DNA of 64,000 nucleotides, taken from assembly GCF_001650195.1 (NCBI RefSeq), contig NZ_LXYR01000024.1:1-64000 (forward strand), in the 5' to 3' direction. The DNA is from Phormidesmis priestleyi BC1401. GTDB taxonomy: Bacteria; Cyanobacteriota; Cyanobacteriia; Leptolyngbyales; Leptolyngbyaceae. Both the position numbers and the translations under genes were made by a program. The notes below the pieces were generated by a model that ran no database searches, was not told where the DNA came from, and saw only the letters and a program-made list of their open reading frames with translations. Position 1 is the first letter of the stretch; each line of letters begins with the position of its first letter. Of the stretch, positions 1-8,181 are shown piece by piece.

Positions 1-708
1 TCTAGCCGTTCCAGAAACGTCGCCTTGCCATATTCGGGGGTGGCTCCCATATAAATGGTGTGTTGTCGGTCTCCAAACGCGTCATACAGACTGATGGGCA
101 GTGCCGACCATGGCTTCTCTCCATCCGGTGTCGCACAACAGCATACAGGTGCCATCTAAGCCAATGGCAACACTGGCAATTTCAGCGTCTAGTTGAGGGG
201 GCACATAGTCCCAACTTTCTTCTTTCACCTCAATGATCGTGGCCACCGCTTCACTGAGACGCTGGATGTAGGACACGGCGACCGGGCGTTGATGATTCTC
301 AGCCAAGTCTCGCTGCACGTCTCGGGCGGAACCATACGCCAGTTTCGAGGACACTTGTTTCGCAAACAGAGGCGTGGAGGTGATGATGATGCGAGACGCT
401 CGCTCTAGCGGACAATCCGTTTTCCCGCCTCCAGAGCGCTGATAGACATGGCGTTCAATCACGACTTCTCCGTAGGGCGTTTGATACGCTTTGGGCTGCT
501 TGCCTTTGGTTCGCATCACCTCTCCGGCAATCTCAATGGCTGAACCGTCGGTGTCCAGATACTCAAGAGCGGCTGTAGTGGCAATACGACCCGCCTCGTT
601 GAGGCTTTCCTGAATCGCTTCTTCACTGGTCAGCAGCGAATGACTCAGGTCTATCGTCACTTCTATCCTGACTTGCGTCCCTTCTTGACTCAGCAATTGA
701 GCGCTCAT
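1..708 (-). pseudogene. ISKra4-like transposase, frameshifted and cut by window edge
   Basis: DDE-type transposase of the ISKra4 kind, seen as the N-terminal about 208 residues. The motif GWREAMVGTA near the end should run straight into a SLYDAFGDRQHTIYMGATP-type segment. That segment is present (about positions 1-95) but in another frame. Removing one base of the GGG run at 96-98 (plus-strand numbering) would restore the frame as GTAISLYDAFGD. The start is taken at the ATG at 708, which has GAGGTGG just upstream, rather than the GTG at 717. A recent single-base mutation, a sequencing slip or programmed frameshifting are all possible. The C-terminal catalytic part lies outside the window. Confidence 0.7.
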
Positions 709-780
709 ACTCACCACCTCTTGGTTGCCTCACTCAGTGATATCATGCTTGACCTACTAAATCAAGTAGAGGTCGCACCC
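1..780 (-). mobile_element. Edge of an ISKra4-like insertion sequence
   Basis: The window opens inside an insertion sequence. It carries a frameshifted transposase on the minus strand whose reading frame continues off the left edge. Its outer end is placed provisionally at the GGGTGCGACC stretch (minus strand, 771-780), because the neighbouring gene at 757-2004 reads through this point and stops 15 bases inside. The opposite end is outside the window, so terminal repeats and target duplication could not be compared. The family call rests on the transposase alone; the boundary is inference. Confidence 0.6.
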
Positions 781-2004
781 CTCAGAGATAACAAATCGAG
801 GAACGCTGTTGTAAGTAATTTCATAGACAAGAGCATAATTCTCTAAGATTCTCAGTTTGCTCCTCAGCCAAGTGTGACTCTCAAAATAATACTGAAGAAT
901 TGAATTATTGGGGTCTCCCTCGTAAACTGCGCTTTTGGAGATAAGAATACATTCTCGCGCAAATGGGTTTTCAAGCAGATCCTCTCTCATCTCTGCTAAA
1001 AGTTCAGGAATTAATTTTTCAACGTCTATGAATACGTTCTCTGACGGCTTAGATAAAACAAGACTAGGTTTAGCTACATTCTCGCGTGAAGTTGTAAGTT
1101 GTAACAGAGCCTTGTTAATCGATTTAAGTGATTCTACCATACTGGCAGGATCGTCGTTTCCGATAGAAATCGGCGGGACTGATCCAGTGACTTCAACTTT
1201 AGTTCTATAACTGTAAGAATTTCCAGCAAGATCGTAATACTTCACTTCAAGATATACATCTTCTCCAAAACGTTTCTTGGCTTGAAAGTAAGTTGTGACA
1301 TCGAAAAAGAATGGATTATCTCGATCAATAATTGATATTCCAAGGGGGAAAAGGTTCTCGTGATGTTGAATCATCTGTGGTAAAGGCAAGACGTTGATTT
1401 TGATATCAACTGCTGGTGCATCAGTAAGTGCAAGAATTCCAAGTTGTATAGCTTCTTCCTTTCCTGGTTTTAGACGAAATAAATGTGTCAATCGTGGCTT
1501 TGAAAAGTGCCTTCTAGCCCAAATTGCATCGACAATAAAATGTTTAGCTTTTTCTGTATGAGCACCTGCTCGGACGTAGTAATGATAGTCTGGAGCCATG
1601 TGTGGTCCGAGGTAGCTTTCATGAACACCAACTAATAAAACTGCTGACCCTGGATGTATGGCACCTCTCCCCATTGAGTCGTAGATTAGTTTAATGTCAT
1701 ACCTAGGAACTGGTTCTACTTGCTTAACGACTTGATCAACCCAGTCACGTAGATCCTGCCTTCCAATTTTTAGAAGCACTCCGCCGTCTGCTTTTCCATT
1801 GCCATCAACGCCAGCAACAAAATATCCACCTCCAGAATTTGCAAAGCCTGAAACTGCACAGCTTAGTTTCTTTTTGAGACTGTCATGCGGAGTGCTACTT
1901 GATTTGAACTCAAAATCACCATCTTCTGCACTTGGAAGCTGTGTTATGTCGAAAGTTTCTAGATTTATCTTTAGCATGAGTTTAGTAAAGGTATCAACGA
2001 TCAT
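757..2004 (-). CDS. AlbA_2 (Schlafen-type) domain protein, 3' end altered by IS
   Basis: About 415-residue protein of unknown role. Residues roughly 25-145 show the AlbA_2 putative nucleic-acid-binding pattern: an EFK motif, then LKKKLSCAVSGFANSGGG and a GVDGNG turn. Proteins of this class are widespread in prokaryotes, some linked to transcription regulation or mobile and defence regions. The C-terminal half (about 200-415) is unrecognised. Base composition is AT-rich against the cobalamin genes next door, suggesting acquisition. The last nine codons appear to be read from the inserted IS, so the native C terminus is probably lost. Starts at 2004 (chosen) and 1977 are both ATG; neither has a clear ribosome-binding site, and a TTG at 2040 is less likely. 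Confidence 0.7.
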   Translation of the reverse strand: MIVDTFTKLMLKINLETFDITQLPSAEDGDFEFKSSSTPHDSLKKKLSCAVSGFANSGGGYFVAGVDGNGKADGGVLLKIGRQDLRDWVDQVVKQVEPVPRYDIKLIYDSMGRGAIHPGSAVLLVGVHESYLGPHMAPDYHYYVRAGAHTEKAKHFIVDAIWARRHFSKPRLTHLFRLKPGKEEAIQLGILALTDAPAVDIKINVLPLPQMIQHHENLFPLGISIIDRDNPFFFDVTTYFQAKKRFGEDVYLEVKYYDLAGNSYSYRTKVEVTGSVPPISIGNDDPASMVESLKSINKALLQLTTSRENVAKPSLVLSKPSENVFIDVEKLIPELLAEMREDLLENPFARECILISKSAVYEGDPNNSILQYYFESHTWLRSKLRILENYALVYEITYNSVPRFVISEGCDLYLI

Positions 2005-2092
2005 GAAGTAACATTGAGATGGCGTGGCACAGAATATCAAAAGATGAGCTTCGAGCTACCGCCTCTACTGATTATCTAAGCAGCCTAACTAA

Positions 2093-3787
2093 CTATTCAT
2101 AGCGTCGTGGTGTGTAAACCCAAACGCCTCCGTGGGGGCGAGAAATCAATCGAGTCTGACTAGAACCCACTAACACCACCGTTCGCATATCTACGTCTTC
2201 GGGCGAGAATTGCTCAAGCGTACAGACGCGCACCGACTGCCCTGGTCTGCCCAAATTTCGCGCCAGCACGATCGGAGTGTTGGGCGATCGCCACTGCAAT
2301 AAAATCTCCCGCGCTTTTCCCAGTTGCCAGGTGCGCTGCTTGGATATCGGATTGTAGAATGCCATCACCAAATCGGCTTGGGCGGCGGCAGCAATGCGTT
2401 GCTCAATCACTGACCAGGGTTTGAGAATATCCGAGAGAGACAGCGCACAAAAATCGTGTCCCAACGGTGCCCCAATCTGAGCGGCGGCGGCTTGCATTGC
2501 CGAGATGCCCGGAGCCACTTGGATGTCTAGCCGGAGCCATTCGGGTTTAGCATCGTGCTCTAGCACTTCAAACACAGCCGCCGCCATTGCAAAAATGCCG
2601 GGATCGCCCGATGAAACGACCGCGACCGATTTTCCGGTGGCGGCGAGATCTAAGGCAAATCGTGCCCGATCGAGTTCTTCGCGATTGTCGGAATCGTGGC
2701 GCTGTTGCCCTTCGCGCAGAGAACCCGCTAAGTCGAGATAGAATTTGTAGCCGACCCAATCTGTCGCCGATCGCAGCACGTCTTTGACTTCGGGAGACAT
2801 CCATTTTTCTCCGCCAGGTCCGGTGCCAACGATCGTTAACTGTCCGCGAGGTTTCCCGATCGTCTCTACATCAATGGGCTGAGATGAGAGAGCGATCGCG
2901 CAACTCAGTTCCGATGTTTGCTGAGAAGCGAGCAGTTGACCCGATTCTCCTGCCGCAGCGAGTGCAATGTCTTCAGCGTTGAACAAATCGAGAAATCGGA
3001 TCGGCACCTGCAATGCTTGAGAAAGAGATGAAAGTGCGGGATGTCCCATCTCATTCACTGACGCAAAAATTCCTGCTACGGACGCGATCGCGAGATCTGA
3101 TTCCTCAAGAATTTTCTGAACAACTTCAACCACTGATTCAGACAAATGGCTGACGGCGATCGCCAACGTTGCAGGATGATAAACCAAGCGATCGGGCGCT
3201 GGGCATCCGTTACGCTCGGTAATTTGTAGAGTTAGAGGCGCGTCGTGGGCGATCGGAAGTTTGCTTTCACTCAGCCAAGGTGCAGCCCCTTCAAGCCGAA
3301 CTGTTGAACCTGCCAGCAAATCTGAGATAAACGTTTTTGCATCGTCTGGATTTGCTAACTGATAGCCCGATGGCGGATTGAGCAGCGTCGTCCGAAATCG
3401 GATATCGCCTGTTGTTGTAATCGCAGGCTGAACGTCTAGAACGGCTGCGATTTGCCGCGCTAAGTCGTTGACACCGTGCAATCCGCCCAAAAGCGGCACC
3501 ACAGCGCTACCATCTTCAGCAACGGCTAAGACGGGCGGCTCATAGCGCTTATCGGAGAGGAGAGGCGCGATCGTGCGAATCAAAATTCCCGCCGCACACA
3601 GTCCGATGATTGGCGTTCCGTCGGCAAACAATTCTCGCAAGGTTGCCCCAAAATCAGTAAACGAGACATCAACCTCGATCGTGCGACCCGCCAATCCATA
3701 CAGCGTCGCGTTGGGCAATGCTTGCATCAACCGTCGAGCCACCGCCACGCTCGTCTGCCCCAACACAATCACAGCAGGATTCTTCAT
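2093..3787 (-). CDS. cobJ: CbiG-CobJ fusion: cobalt-precorrin-5A hydrolase / precorrin-3B C17-methyltransferase
   Basis: 564-residue two-domain enzyme of corrin ring synthesis. Residues about 1-320 are CbiG-like, including the GLCAAGILIR and PLLGGLHGVNDLAR motifs. CbiG opens the delta-lactone ring and releases acetaldehyde in the cobalt-early pathway. Residues about 325-564 are a SAM-dependent tetrapyrrole methylase of the CobJ/CbiH type (TIVGTGPGGE, SSGDPGIFAM, APGISAMQAAAA, MAFYNP), which methylates C17 and contracts the ring. This fusion is common in cyanobacteria. The ATG at 3787 is preferred: it leaves 10 bases after cobI, whereas an upstream start at 3832 would overlap it. Last gene of the minus-strand cob operon. 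Confidence 0.93.
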   Translation of the reverse strand: MKNPAVIVLGQTSVAVARRLMQALPNATLYGLAGRTIEVDVSFTDFGATLRELFADGTPIIGLCAAGILIRTIAPLLSDKRYEPPVLAVAEDGSAVVPLLGGLHGVNDLARQIAAVLDVQPAITTTGDIRFRTTLLNPPSGYQLANPDDAKTFISDLLAGSTVRLEGAAPWLSESKLPIAHDAPLTLQITERNGCPAPDRLVYHPATLAIAVSHLSESVVEVVQKILEESDLAIASVAGIFASVNEMGHPALSSLSQALQVPIRFLDLFNAEDIALAAAGESGQLLASQQTSELSCAIALSSQPIDVETIGKPRGQLTIVGTGPGGEKWMSPEVKDVLRSATDWVGYKFYLDLAGSLREGQQRHDSDNREELDRARFALDLAATGKSVAVVSSGDPGIFAMAAAVFEVLEHDAKPEWLRLDIQVAPGISAMQAAAAQIGAPLGHDFCALSLSDILKPWSVIEQRIAAAAQADLVMAFYNPISKQRTWQLGKAREILLQWRSPNTPIVLARNLGRPGQSVRVCTLEQFSPEDVDMRTVVLVGSSQTRLISRPHGGVWVYTPRRYE

Positions 3788-3797
3788 GTGCGCTCGT

Positions 3798-4508
3798 TTA
3801 ATTAACTGACGTTTGTAGGCTGGGAACCACAATCAACGCCCAATAAGGAACCTCAGCCGCGTCAACCTCCGCGATCGGAACAATACGCTGATTGGGCATT
3901 GTCGCTCGTTCAATGTAGAGCGATCGAGACAGCAATCCCAACTCAGATAACACCTCTCGAACTTTACTAAAATGCCTGCCCAATTTAATAATTACCGCCG
4001 CATCTGCAACGGCAAGACGATCGCGCAAGACATCAGCATCGAGAGTAGCTGGCATAATAGACAACACATCATTGCGATAAGTGAGCGGCACACCCAACGC
4101 AGACGCACTCGCCATCGTCGAAGAGATTCCTGGCACAACCTCAGTATGAAACTTTTTAGATAAGCGATTGAACAGATACATAAACGAGCCATACAAAAAG
4201 GGTTCGCCCTCACACAGCACGGCAACATCGCGTCCGGCGCTGAGATGCTCTGCCAAATTTTCGGCGGCGATATCGTAGTAGGGCTGAGACGATCGCACCG
4301 GACTAAACGGCAACGGCATCGGCACTTCGATTTGCTCAGAACGCAAAAAATCTGCCACGATCGCTCGTGCCAACACTTTGCCATTCTCCATGGTCGGATA
4401 GGCAATCACAGGCACAGATCGTAGAATGCGATAGGCTTTTAGCGTCAACAGTTCTGGGTCGCCTGGTCCGATTCCTAACCCATATAACCGACCCATTTCG
4501 TGTGTCAT
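3798..4508 (-). CDS. cobI: Precorrin-2 C20-methyltransferase
   Basis: 236-residue SAM-dependent tetrapyrrole methylase that converts precorrin-2 to precorrin-3A. Recognised from the N-terminal YGLGIGPGDPELLTLKA signature, the CEGEPFLYGSFMYL segment, the VVPGISSTMASA motif and the NDVLSIMPAT region, all typical of CobI/CbiL. Length fits the family. The start overlaps the cobH stop by 4 bases (4505-4508), typical of translational coupling, and the gene is followed 10 bases later by the cbiG-cobJ fusion. Confidence 0.95.
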   Translation of the reverse strand: MTHEMGRLYGLGIGPGDPELLTLKAYRILRSVPVIAYPTMENGKVLARAIVADFLRSEQIEVPMPLPFSPVRSSQPYYDIAAENLAEHLSAGRDVAVLCEGEPFLYGSFMYLFNRLSKKFHTEVVPGISSTMASASALGVPLTYRNDVLSIMPATLDADVLRDRLAVADAAVIIKLGRHFSKVREVLSELGLLSRSLYIERATMPNQRIVPIAEVDAAEVPYWALIVVPSLQTSVN

Positions 4509-5143
4509 AATTCGTCCTCTTTTGCTAACGCATTAATTGCCGCAGATGCCATCGCACTGCCGCCTCGTCGCCCCTGCAACGCAATAAACGGCACTCCTCG
4601 ACTGTTGGCGGCTAGCGCTGCTTTTGACTCTGCCGCGCCAATAAACCCCACCGGAAATCCTAAAATTAGCGCGGGTTTTGGTACGCCTTCATCCAACAGT
4701 TCTAACAGTCGAAATAGAGCCGTTGGCGCATTGCCGATCGCCACGATCGCGCCCTCTAAATGGTCGCGCCACAGTTCAAGTGCGGCTGCCGATCGCGTAG
4801 TTGCCATCCGTTCTGCTAACTTAGGCGTGTCGGGATGTTGAAGGGTGCAAATGACGGCATTCTCGGCGGGGAGACGTTTACGAGTCACGCCTTCTGCCAC
4901 CATCCGCGCATCACAGAGGATTGGGGCACCTGCAATTAAGGCATTCCGTCCGGCAGTGGCGGCTCCAGGTGAGGCAGATAAATCGGACACAATATCGGTC
5001 ATGCCACAGCTATGAATCAGGCGCACGGCAACCCGTTCTAAATCGGATGGCAAGATTGACAAATTTGCCTCCGATCGGATTGTGGCAAACGATCGACGAT
5101 AGATTTCCGTTCCGTCTTGGATGTAGTCAATCATGATCGTCAA
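4505..5143 (-). CDS. cobH: Precorrin-8X methylmutase
   Basis: 212-residue CobH/CbiC enzyme moving a methyl group from C11 to C12 to give hydrogenobyrinic (or cobyrinic) acid. The RLIHSCGMTD motif near residue 43 holds the family's catalytic histidine. NALIAGAPILCDARMVAEG and the PALILGFPVGFIGAAESK segment are also family hallmarks. It overlaps cobG upstream and cobI downstream by 4 bases each, so the genes are almost certainly co-transcribed and translationally coupled. Confidence 0.95.
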   Translation of the reverse strand: MTIMIDYIQDGTEIYRRSFATIRSEANLSILPSDLERVAVRLIHSCGMTDIVSDLSASPGAATAGRNALIAGAPILCDARMVAEGVTRKRLPAENAVICTLQHPDTPKLAERMATTRSAAALELWRDHLEGAIVAIGNAPTALFRLLELLDEGVPKPALILGFPVGFIGAAESKAALAANSRGVPFIALQGRRGGSAMASAAINALAKEDEL

Positions 5144-6603
5144 CCTGTGATCGAGTGCGATACTAAACGCTGATTATTTTTTGAATCGAACCATTGTTTT
5201 AGTTGATCAATCGGGTGTCGATCCACAAATATCTTAAACGATTCATCTAGCATTCGCTGCTGTTGATAGATTTGTAATATCTGCTCGATTAAAGACAGGA
5301 CTTCTGAAGTATTCACCGATCGGATTCTCCGACCAAACGATGATTCTCTGCTGCCCACATAAACGTCGTAGCCCTCGATCGTCGCATTCCCCTCTTTCAT
5401 CGCAATCCCAACCAGCGCAATATCACTAGGAGTCTGTTGGGCACAAGACTTTTCGCACCCACTGAAATGAATATTCAACGGCTGATCTAAATGAGCAGTT
5501 AATCCTACCAACATCAACGCCTGAGTTTGAGTGTCCGTCAGCCCTGACGCGCATCCGGTTTGACCCGAACAAGCGACTAATGCACTATCAAAGCGAATCG
5601 ATGAGATGTGAAGTCCTAAATTAGCGATCGCCCCTTCCAAATTATCTAAACGATCGTCAGAAACATCGGGAATCAAAATCGTTTGCCACGGAGTCAGACA
5701 CAATTTGCCACTTGCAGAATGCGTTAACTTAGCTAACTCTCTCAGTTGCCAAGATTCTAGACGACCTAACGGCAACGCGATTCCGACATACGACAAACCT
5801 GGTTGATTTTGCGAATGAATGCCGAGGTGGTGATAAGACGGAGACGACAACGGTAGAAAAGAAGTTTCTCGCTGTAATGAAAATCCTAACAACTGTTCCA
5901 CTCGTTCTAAGCAATGTTCAACACCCCAACGCGATAAGAGATCGCGAAATCGAGGTTTACGACCTTTGCCAGAATAATAGTCTTGAGTATAGTCAAGATA
6001 TATTTGAGTTAACGCCATGACAAACTCTAAACACTGATGTTCTGGAATGAAAACACCAACATCTCCAGAACGGTGTCCGTCTACATTCAAACACACTCGA
6101 AAACCAATTTCTGAAGACGGCGATCGGTGAGCGACTAGCGCGATATCATTGCGGCGATCGCGCACCGAAACCAATTCTCCGCCATCAAAGCAAACGCTAA
6201 ATTTAGCTGATAGAGCCGCCCACTCAGAATGACTTTGCAAATAATCATCAAATGCTTTCACCCACGGACGAGTATCGATTAACATCTGCAAATCAATGCC
6301 AGCCGTCGGACTCGCCATAATATTGCGAATCGGGTCAAGACTAGTGATGTTTGCCGCTAATCCTAATGTTTGCAACCGACGAAAAACATCAGGCGCGATC
6401 GGAGTCTGAATCTCTCGAATCTGCACGTTTGCTCGATTCGTCACTTGCACATAGCCTGCCCCAGACTGATCTGCGAGATCGGCGATCGCGTTACACTGTC
6501 GATCGGTGAGAATTCCGCCCGGAATCCGCATTCGAGCCAGCATTCCATCTTGGGCAGACGAACCAAAAAATAAACCCGGACAAGTCGGTAACTCAGACAG
6601 CAA
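5140..6603 (-). CDS. cobG: Precorrin-3B synthase (sulfite-reductase-like)
   Basis: 487-residue protein with two nitrite/sulfite-reductase half domains. A CX5C pair (CSGQTGC, about residue 346) and a CX3C pair (GCEKSC, about residue 384) provide the ligand pattern for siroheme and a 4Fe-4S cluster. CobG is the oxygen-dependent monooxygenase step making precorrin-3B in the aerobic pathway. The reading frame begins at TTG (6603). A strong GGAGGA lies about 10 bases upstream and no in-frame ATG is nearby. First gene of the operon, directly behind a cobalamin riboswitch. A related sulfite-reductase-like protein with another role is possible, but the cob neighbours argue against it. Confidence 0.88.
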   Translation of the reverse strand: MLSELPTCPGLFFGSSAQDGMLARMRIPGGILTDRQCNAIADLADQSGAGYVQVTNRANVQIREIQTPIAPDVFRRLQTLGLAANITSLDPIRNIMASPTAGIDLQMLIDTRPWVKAFDDYLQSHSEWAALSAKFSVCFDGGELVSVRDRRNDIALVAHRSPSSEIGFRVCLNVDGHRSGDVGVFIPEHQCLEFVMALTQIYLDYTQDYYSGKGRKPRFRDLLSRWGVEHCLERVEQLLGFSLQRETSFLPLSSPSYHHLGIHSQNQPGLSYVGIALPLGRLESWQLRELAKLTHSASGKLCLTPWQTILIPDVSDDRLDNLEGAIANLGLHISSIRFDSALVACSGQTGCASGLTDTQTQALMLVGLTAHLDQPLNIHFSGCEKSCAQQTPSDIALVGIAMKEGNATIEGYDVYVGSRESSFGRRIRSVNTSEVLSLIEQILQIYQQQRMLDESFKIFVDRHPIDQLKQWFDSKNNQRLVSHSITG

Positions 6604-6611
6604 TCGATCAG

Positions 6612-6765
6612 TCTCCTCCCTGTGCGACGCAGGGAATCAAAGGTTATTCTAGACTCGGCATTCTGACTTTCACAGTTGCGGCACAGCGTCGGAATCACAC
6701 CGAACTTTCCCAAGCCTAGATCTATGAACGTTACCACACGCGACTCACCAGATTTCCTGAATCCT
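6612..6765 (-). promoter_or_regulatory. Cobalamin riboswitch upstream of cobG
   Basis: On the minus strand the leader holds the conserved cobalamin aptamer core. GGGAAAGTTCGGTG is followed by ATTCCGACGCTGTGCC and the B12 box GCCGCAACTGTGAAAGTCAG (B12 box at about 6661-6680). Downstream, a CCCTG-loop-CAGGG hairpin (6618-6634) abuts the GGAGGA ribosome-binding site of cobG. The loop-5 element CTGTGC (minus strand, 6681-6686) is complementary to GCACAG in that hairpin (6620-6625), as expected for the kissing-loop translational switch. Outer limits are approximate. Binding of B12 is expected to shut off cobG translation. Confidence 0.92.
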
Positions 6766-6837
6766 CGATTTTCTTAATAGAAATCAGCCGCCCAAAACCC
6801 TGTACGATCGTCCAACTATGACGAGACGACCTTAAAA

Positions 6838-8046
6838 ATGCAGACGTGGCTCTCAGTGATTGGCATCGGTGAAGACGGACTCGCGGGATTAAGCCCGATC
6901 GCTCGTTCTCTGCTCGATCGGGCTGATGTGGTGGTTGGGGGCGATCGTCACCTTGCCATGCTGCCCAATAACGATCCGCGAGAACGGCTTTCTTGGGCTT
7001 CTCCGCTAGACGCAACCATTGACGAAATTCTGCGTCGTCGAGGACAGACCGTGTGTGTCTTGGCGAGTGGCGATCCGATGTGTCACGGCGTTGGCGTAAC
7101 GCTGACTCGTCGCATTCCCCTTGCAGAAATGACGATTGTTCCTGCGCCATCTGCGTTTAGTCTTGCCTGTGCCCGATTGGGTTGGTCGCTGGCAGAGGTT
7201 GAAACGTTTAGCCTCACCAATCGTCCGGTTTCCACGATCGCCACTGCCCTCTCTTCCGATGCCCGTTTATTAATTCTCAGTGCGAATAAAGATACCCCTG
7301 CCCATGTTGCAACCCTGCTAACTCAACGCGGATATGGTCACAGCAAAATAATCCTCCTAGAACATATGGGAGGCAGTCAAGAACGCCAAATCGAGGGCAT
7401 TGCTAACACCTGGAACCTTCAGGATGTGTCCGATTTAAACACGTTAGCGATCGTATGCAGCGCCGATCCAGGAACAGTTCCGCTGTCTCGCACGGTGGGT
7501 TTACCCGATGATGCTTATCACCACGATGGACAACTGACTAAACGTGAAGTCCGATCTGTCACCCTATCCACACTCGCGCCGTTGCCCGGAGAGTTGCTGT
7601 GGGATGTCGGCGCTGGCTGTGGCTCGATCTCGATCGAGTGGTTGCGAAGTCATCCTCGCTGTCGGGCGATCGCCATTGAGCGGCATCCAACTCGCCTACA
7701 AACGATCGCAGACAATGCATCGGCTCTGGGCGTTCCCCACCTTAAAATCGTCGCTGGAGATGCTCCCGAAGCCCTGCAAGACTTGCCTCAACCGGATGCT
7801 ATTTTTATCGGCGGAGGTGCCACTGCCGATCGGCTGCTCGATGTTTGTTGGAATGCGCTGCGTCCGGGAGGTCGGCTGGTGGTAAATGCGGTGACGATCG
7901 AGAGTGAACAGATCGTTTTGCACTATCACCGTTTATATGGCGGTGATTTAATTCGGATCGGCATTCAACGAGCAGACGCGATCGGAACGTTCTTAGGCTG
8001 GAAACCTCTGATCCCAGTGACTCAATGGAAGGCGATTAAACCTTGA
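6838..8046 (+). CDS. cobL: Precorrin-6Y C5,15-methyltransferase (CbiE-CbiT)
   Basis: 402-residue bifunctional enzyme adding methyl groups at C5 and C15 with decarboxylation of the C12 acetate. Residues about 1-205 are the CbiE tetrapyrrole methylase (VIGIGEDGLAGLSP, VLASGDPMCHGVG, VPAPSAFSLACARLG). Residues about 215-402 are the CbiT Rossmann methyltransferase (LWDVGAGCGSISIEW, IFIGGG). It is divergent from the cobG operon; the 234-base gap holds the riboswitch of the opposite strand and must contain this gene's promoter. No second B12 aptamer is seen on the plus strand. Confidence 0.94.
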   Translation: MQTWLSVIGIGEDGLAGLSPIARSLLDRADVVVGGDRHLAMLPNNDPRERLSWASPLDATIDEILRRRGQTVCVLASGDPMCHGVGVTLTRRIPLAEMTIVPAPSAFSLACARLGWSLAEVETFSLTNRPVSTIATALSSDARLLILSANKDTPAHVATLLTQRGYGHSKIILLEHMGGSQERQIEGIANTWNLQDVSDLNTLAIVCSADPGTVPLSRTVGLPDDAYHHDGQLTKREVRSVTLSTLAPLPGELLWDVGAGCGSISIEWLRSHPRCRAIAIERHPTRLQTIADNASALGVPHLKIVAGDAPEALQDLPQPDAIFIGGGATADRLLDVCWNALRPGGRLVVNAVTIESEQIVLHYHRLYGGDLIRIGIQRADAIGTFLGWKPLIPVTQWKAIKP

Positions 8047-8052
8047 TGACCG

Positions 8053-8138
8053 ACCCTCACCCCCAACCCCTCTCCCCAGGGAGAAGGGAGCCAGAACTCC
8101 TGTCCCCTCTCCTTTTGGGAGAGGGCTAGGGTGAGGGC
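8053..8138. repeat. Dispersed palindromic repeat (CCCTCACCC...GGGTGAGGG)
   Basis: Short imperfect inverted repeat beginning CCCTCACCC and ending GGGTGAGGG, with internal CTCTCC/GGAGAGG hairpins. Related copies occur at 31345-31450, 39681-39821 and 43724-43950. Elements of this look are common non-coding repeats in cyanobacterial genomes. It sits just after cobL and could act as a transcription end. Confidence 0.75.
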
Positions 8139-8181
8139 GAATTCCGCAAGCTATGTCCGAATTCAGCAACGCCGATGACGA

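Noticed and set aside
6441-6737. 98-residue minus-strand open frame upstream of cobG
   Set aside because: It covers the cobalamin riboswitch and overlaps cobG in another frame; the RNA structure explains the sequence.
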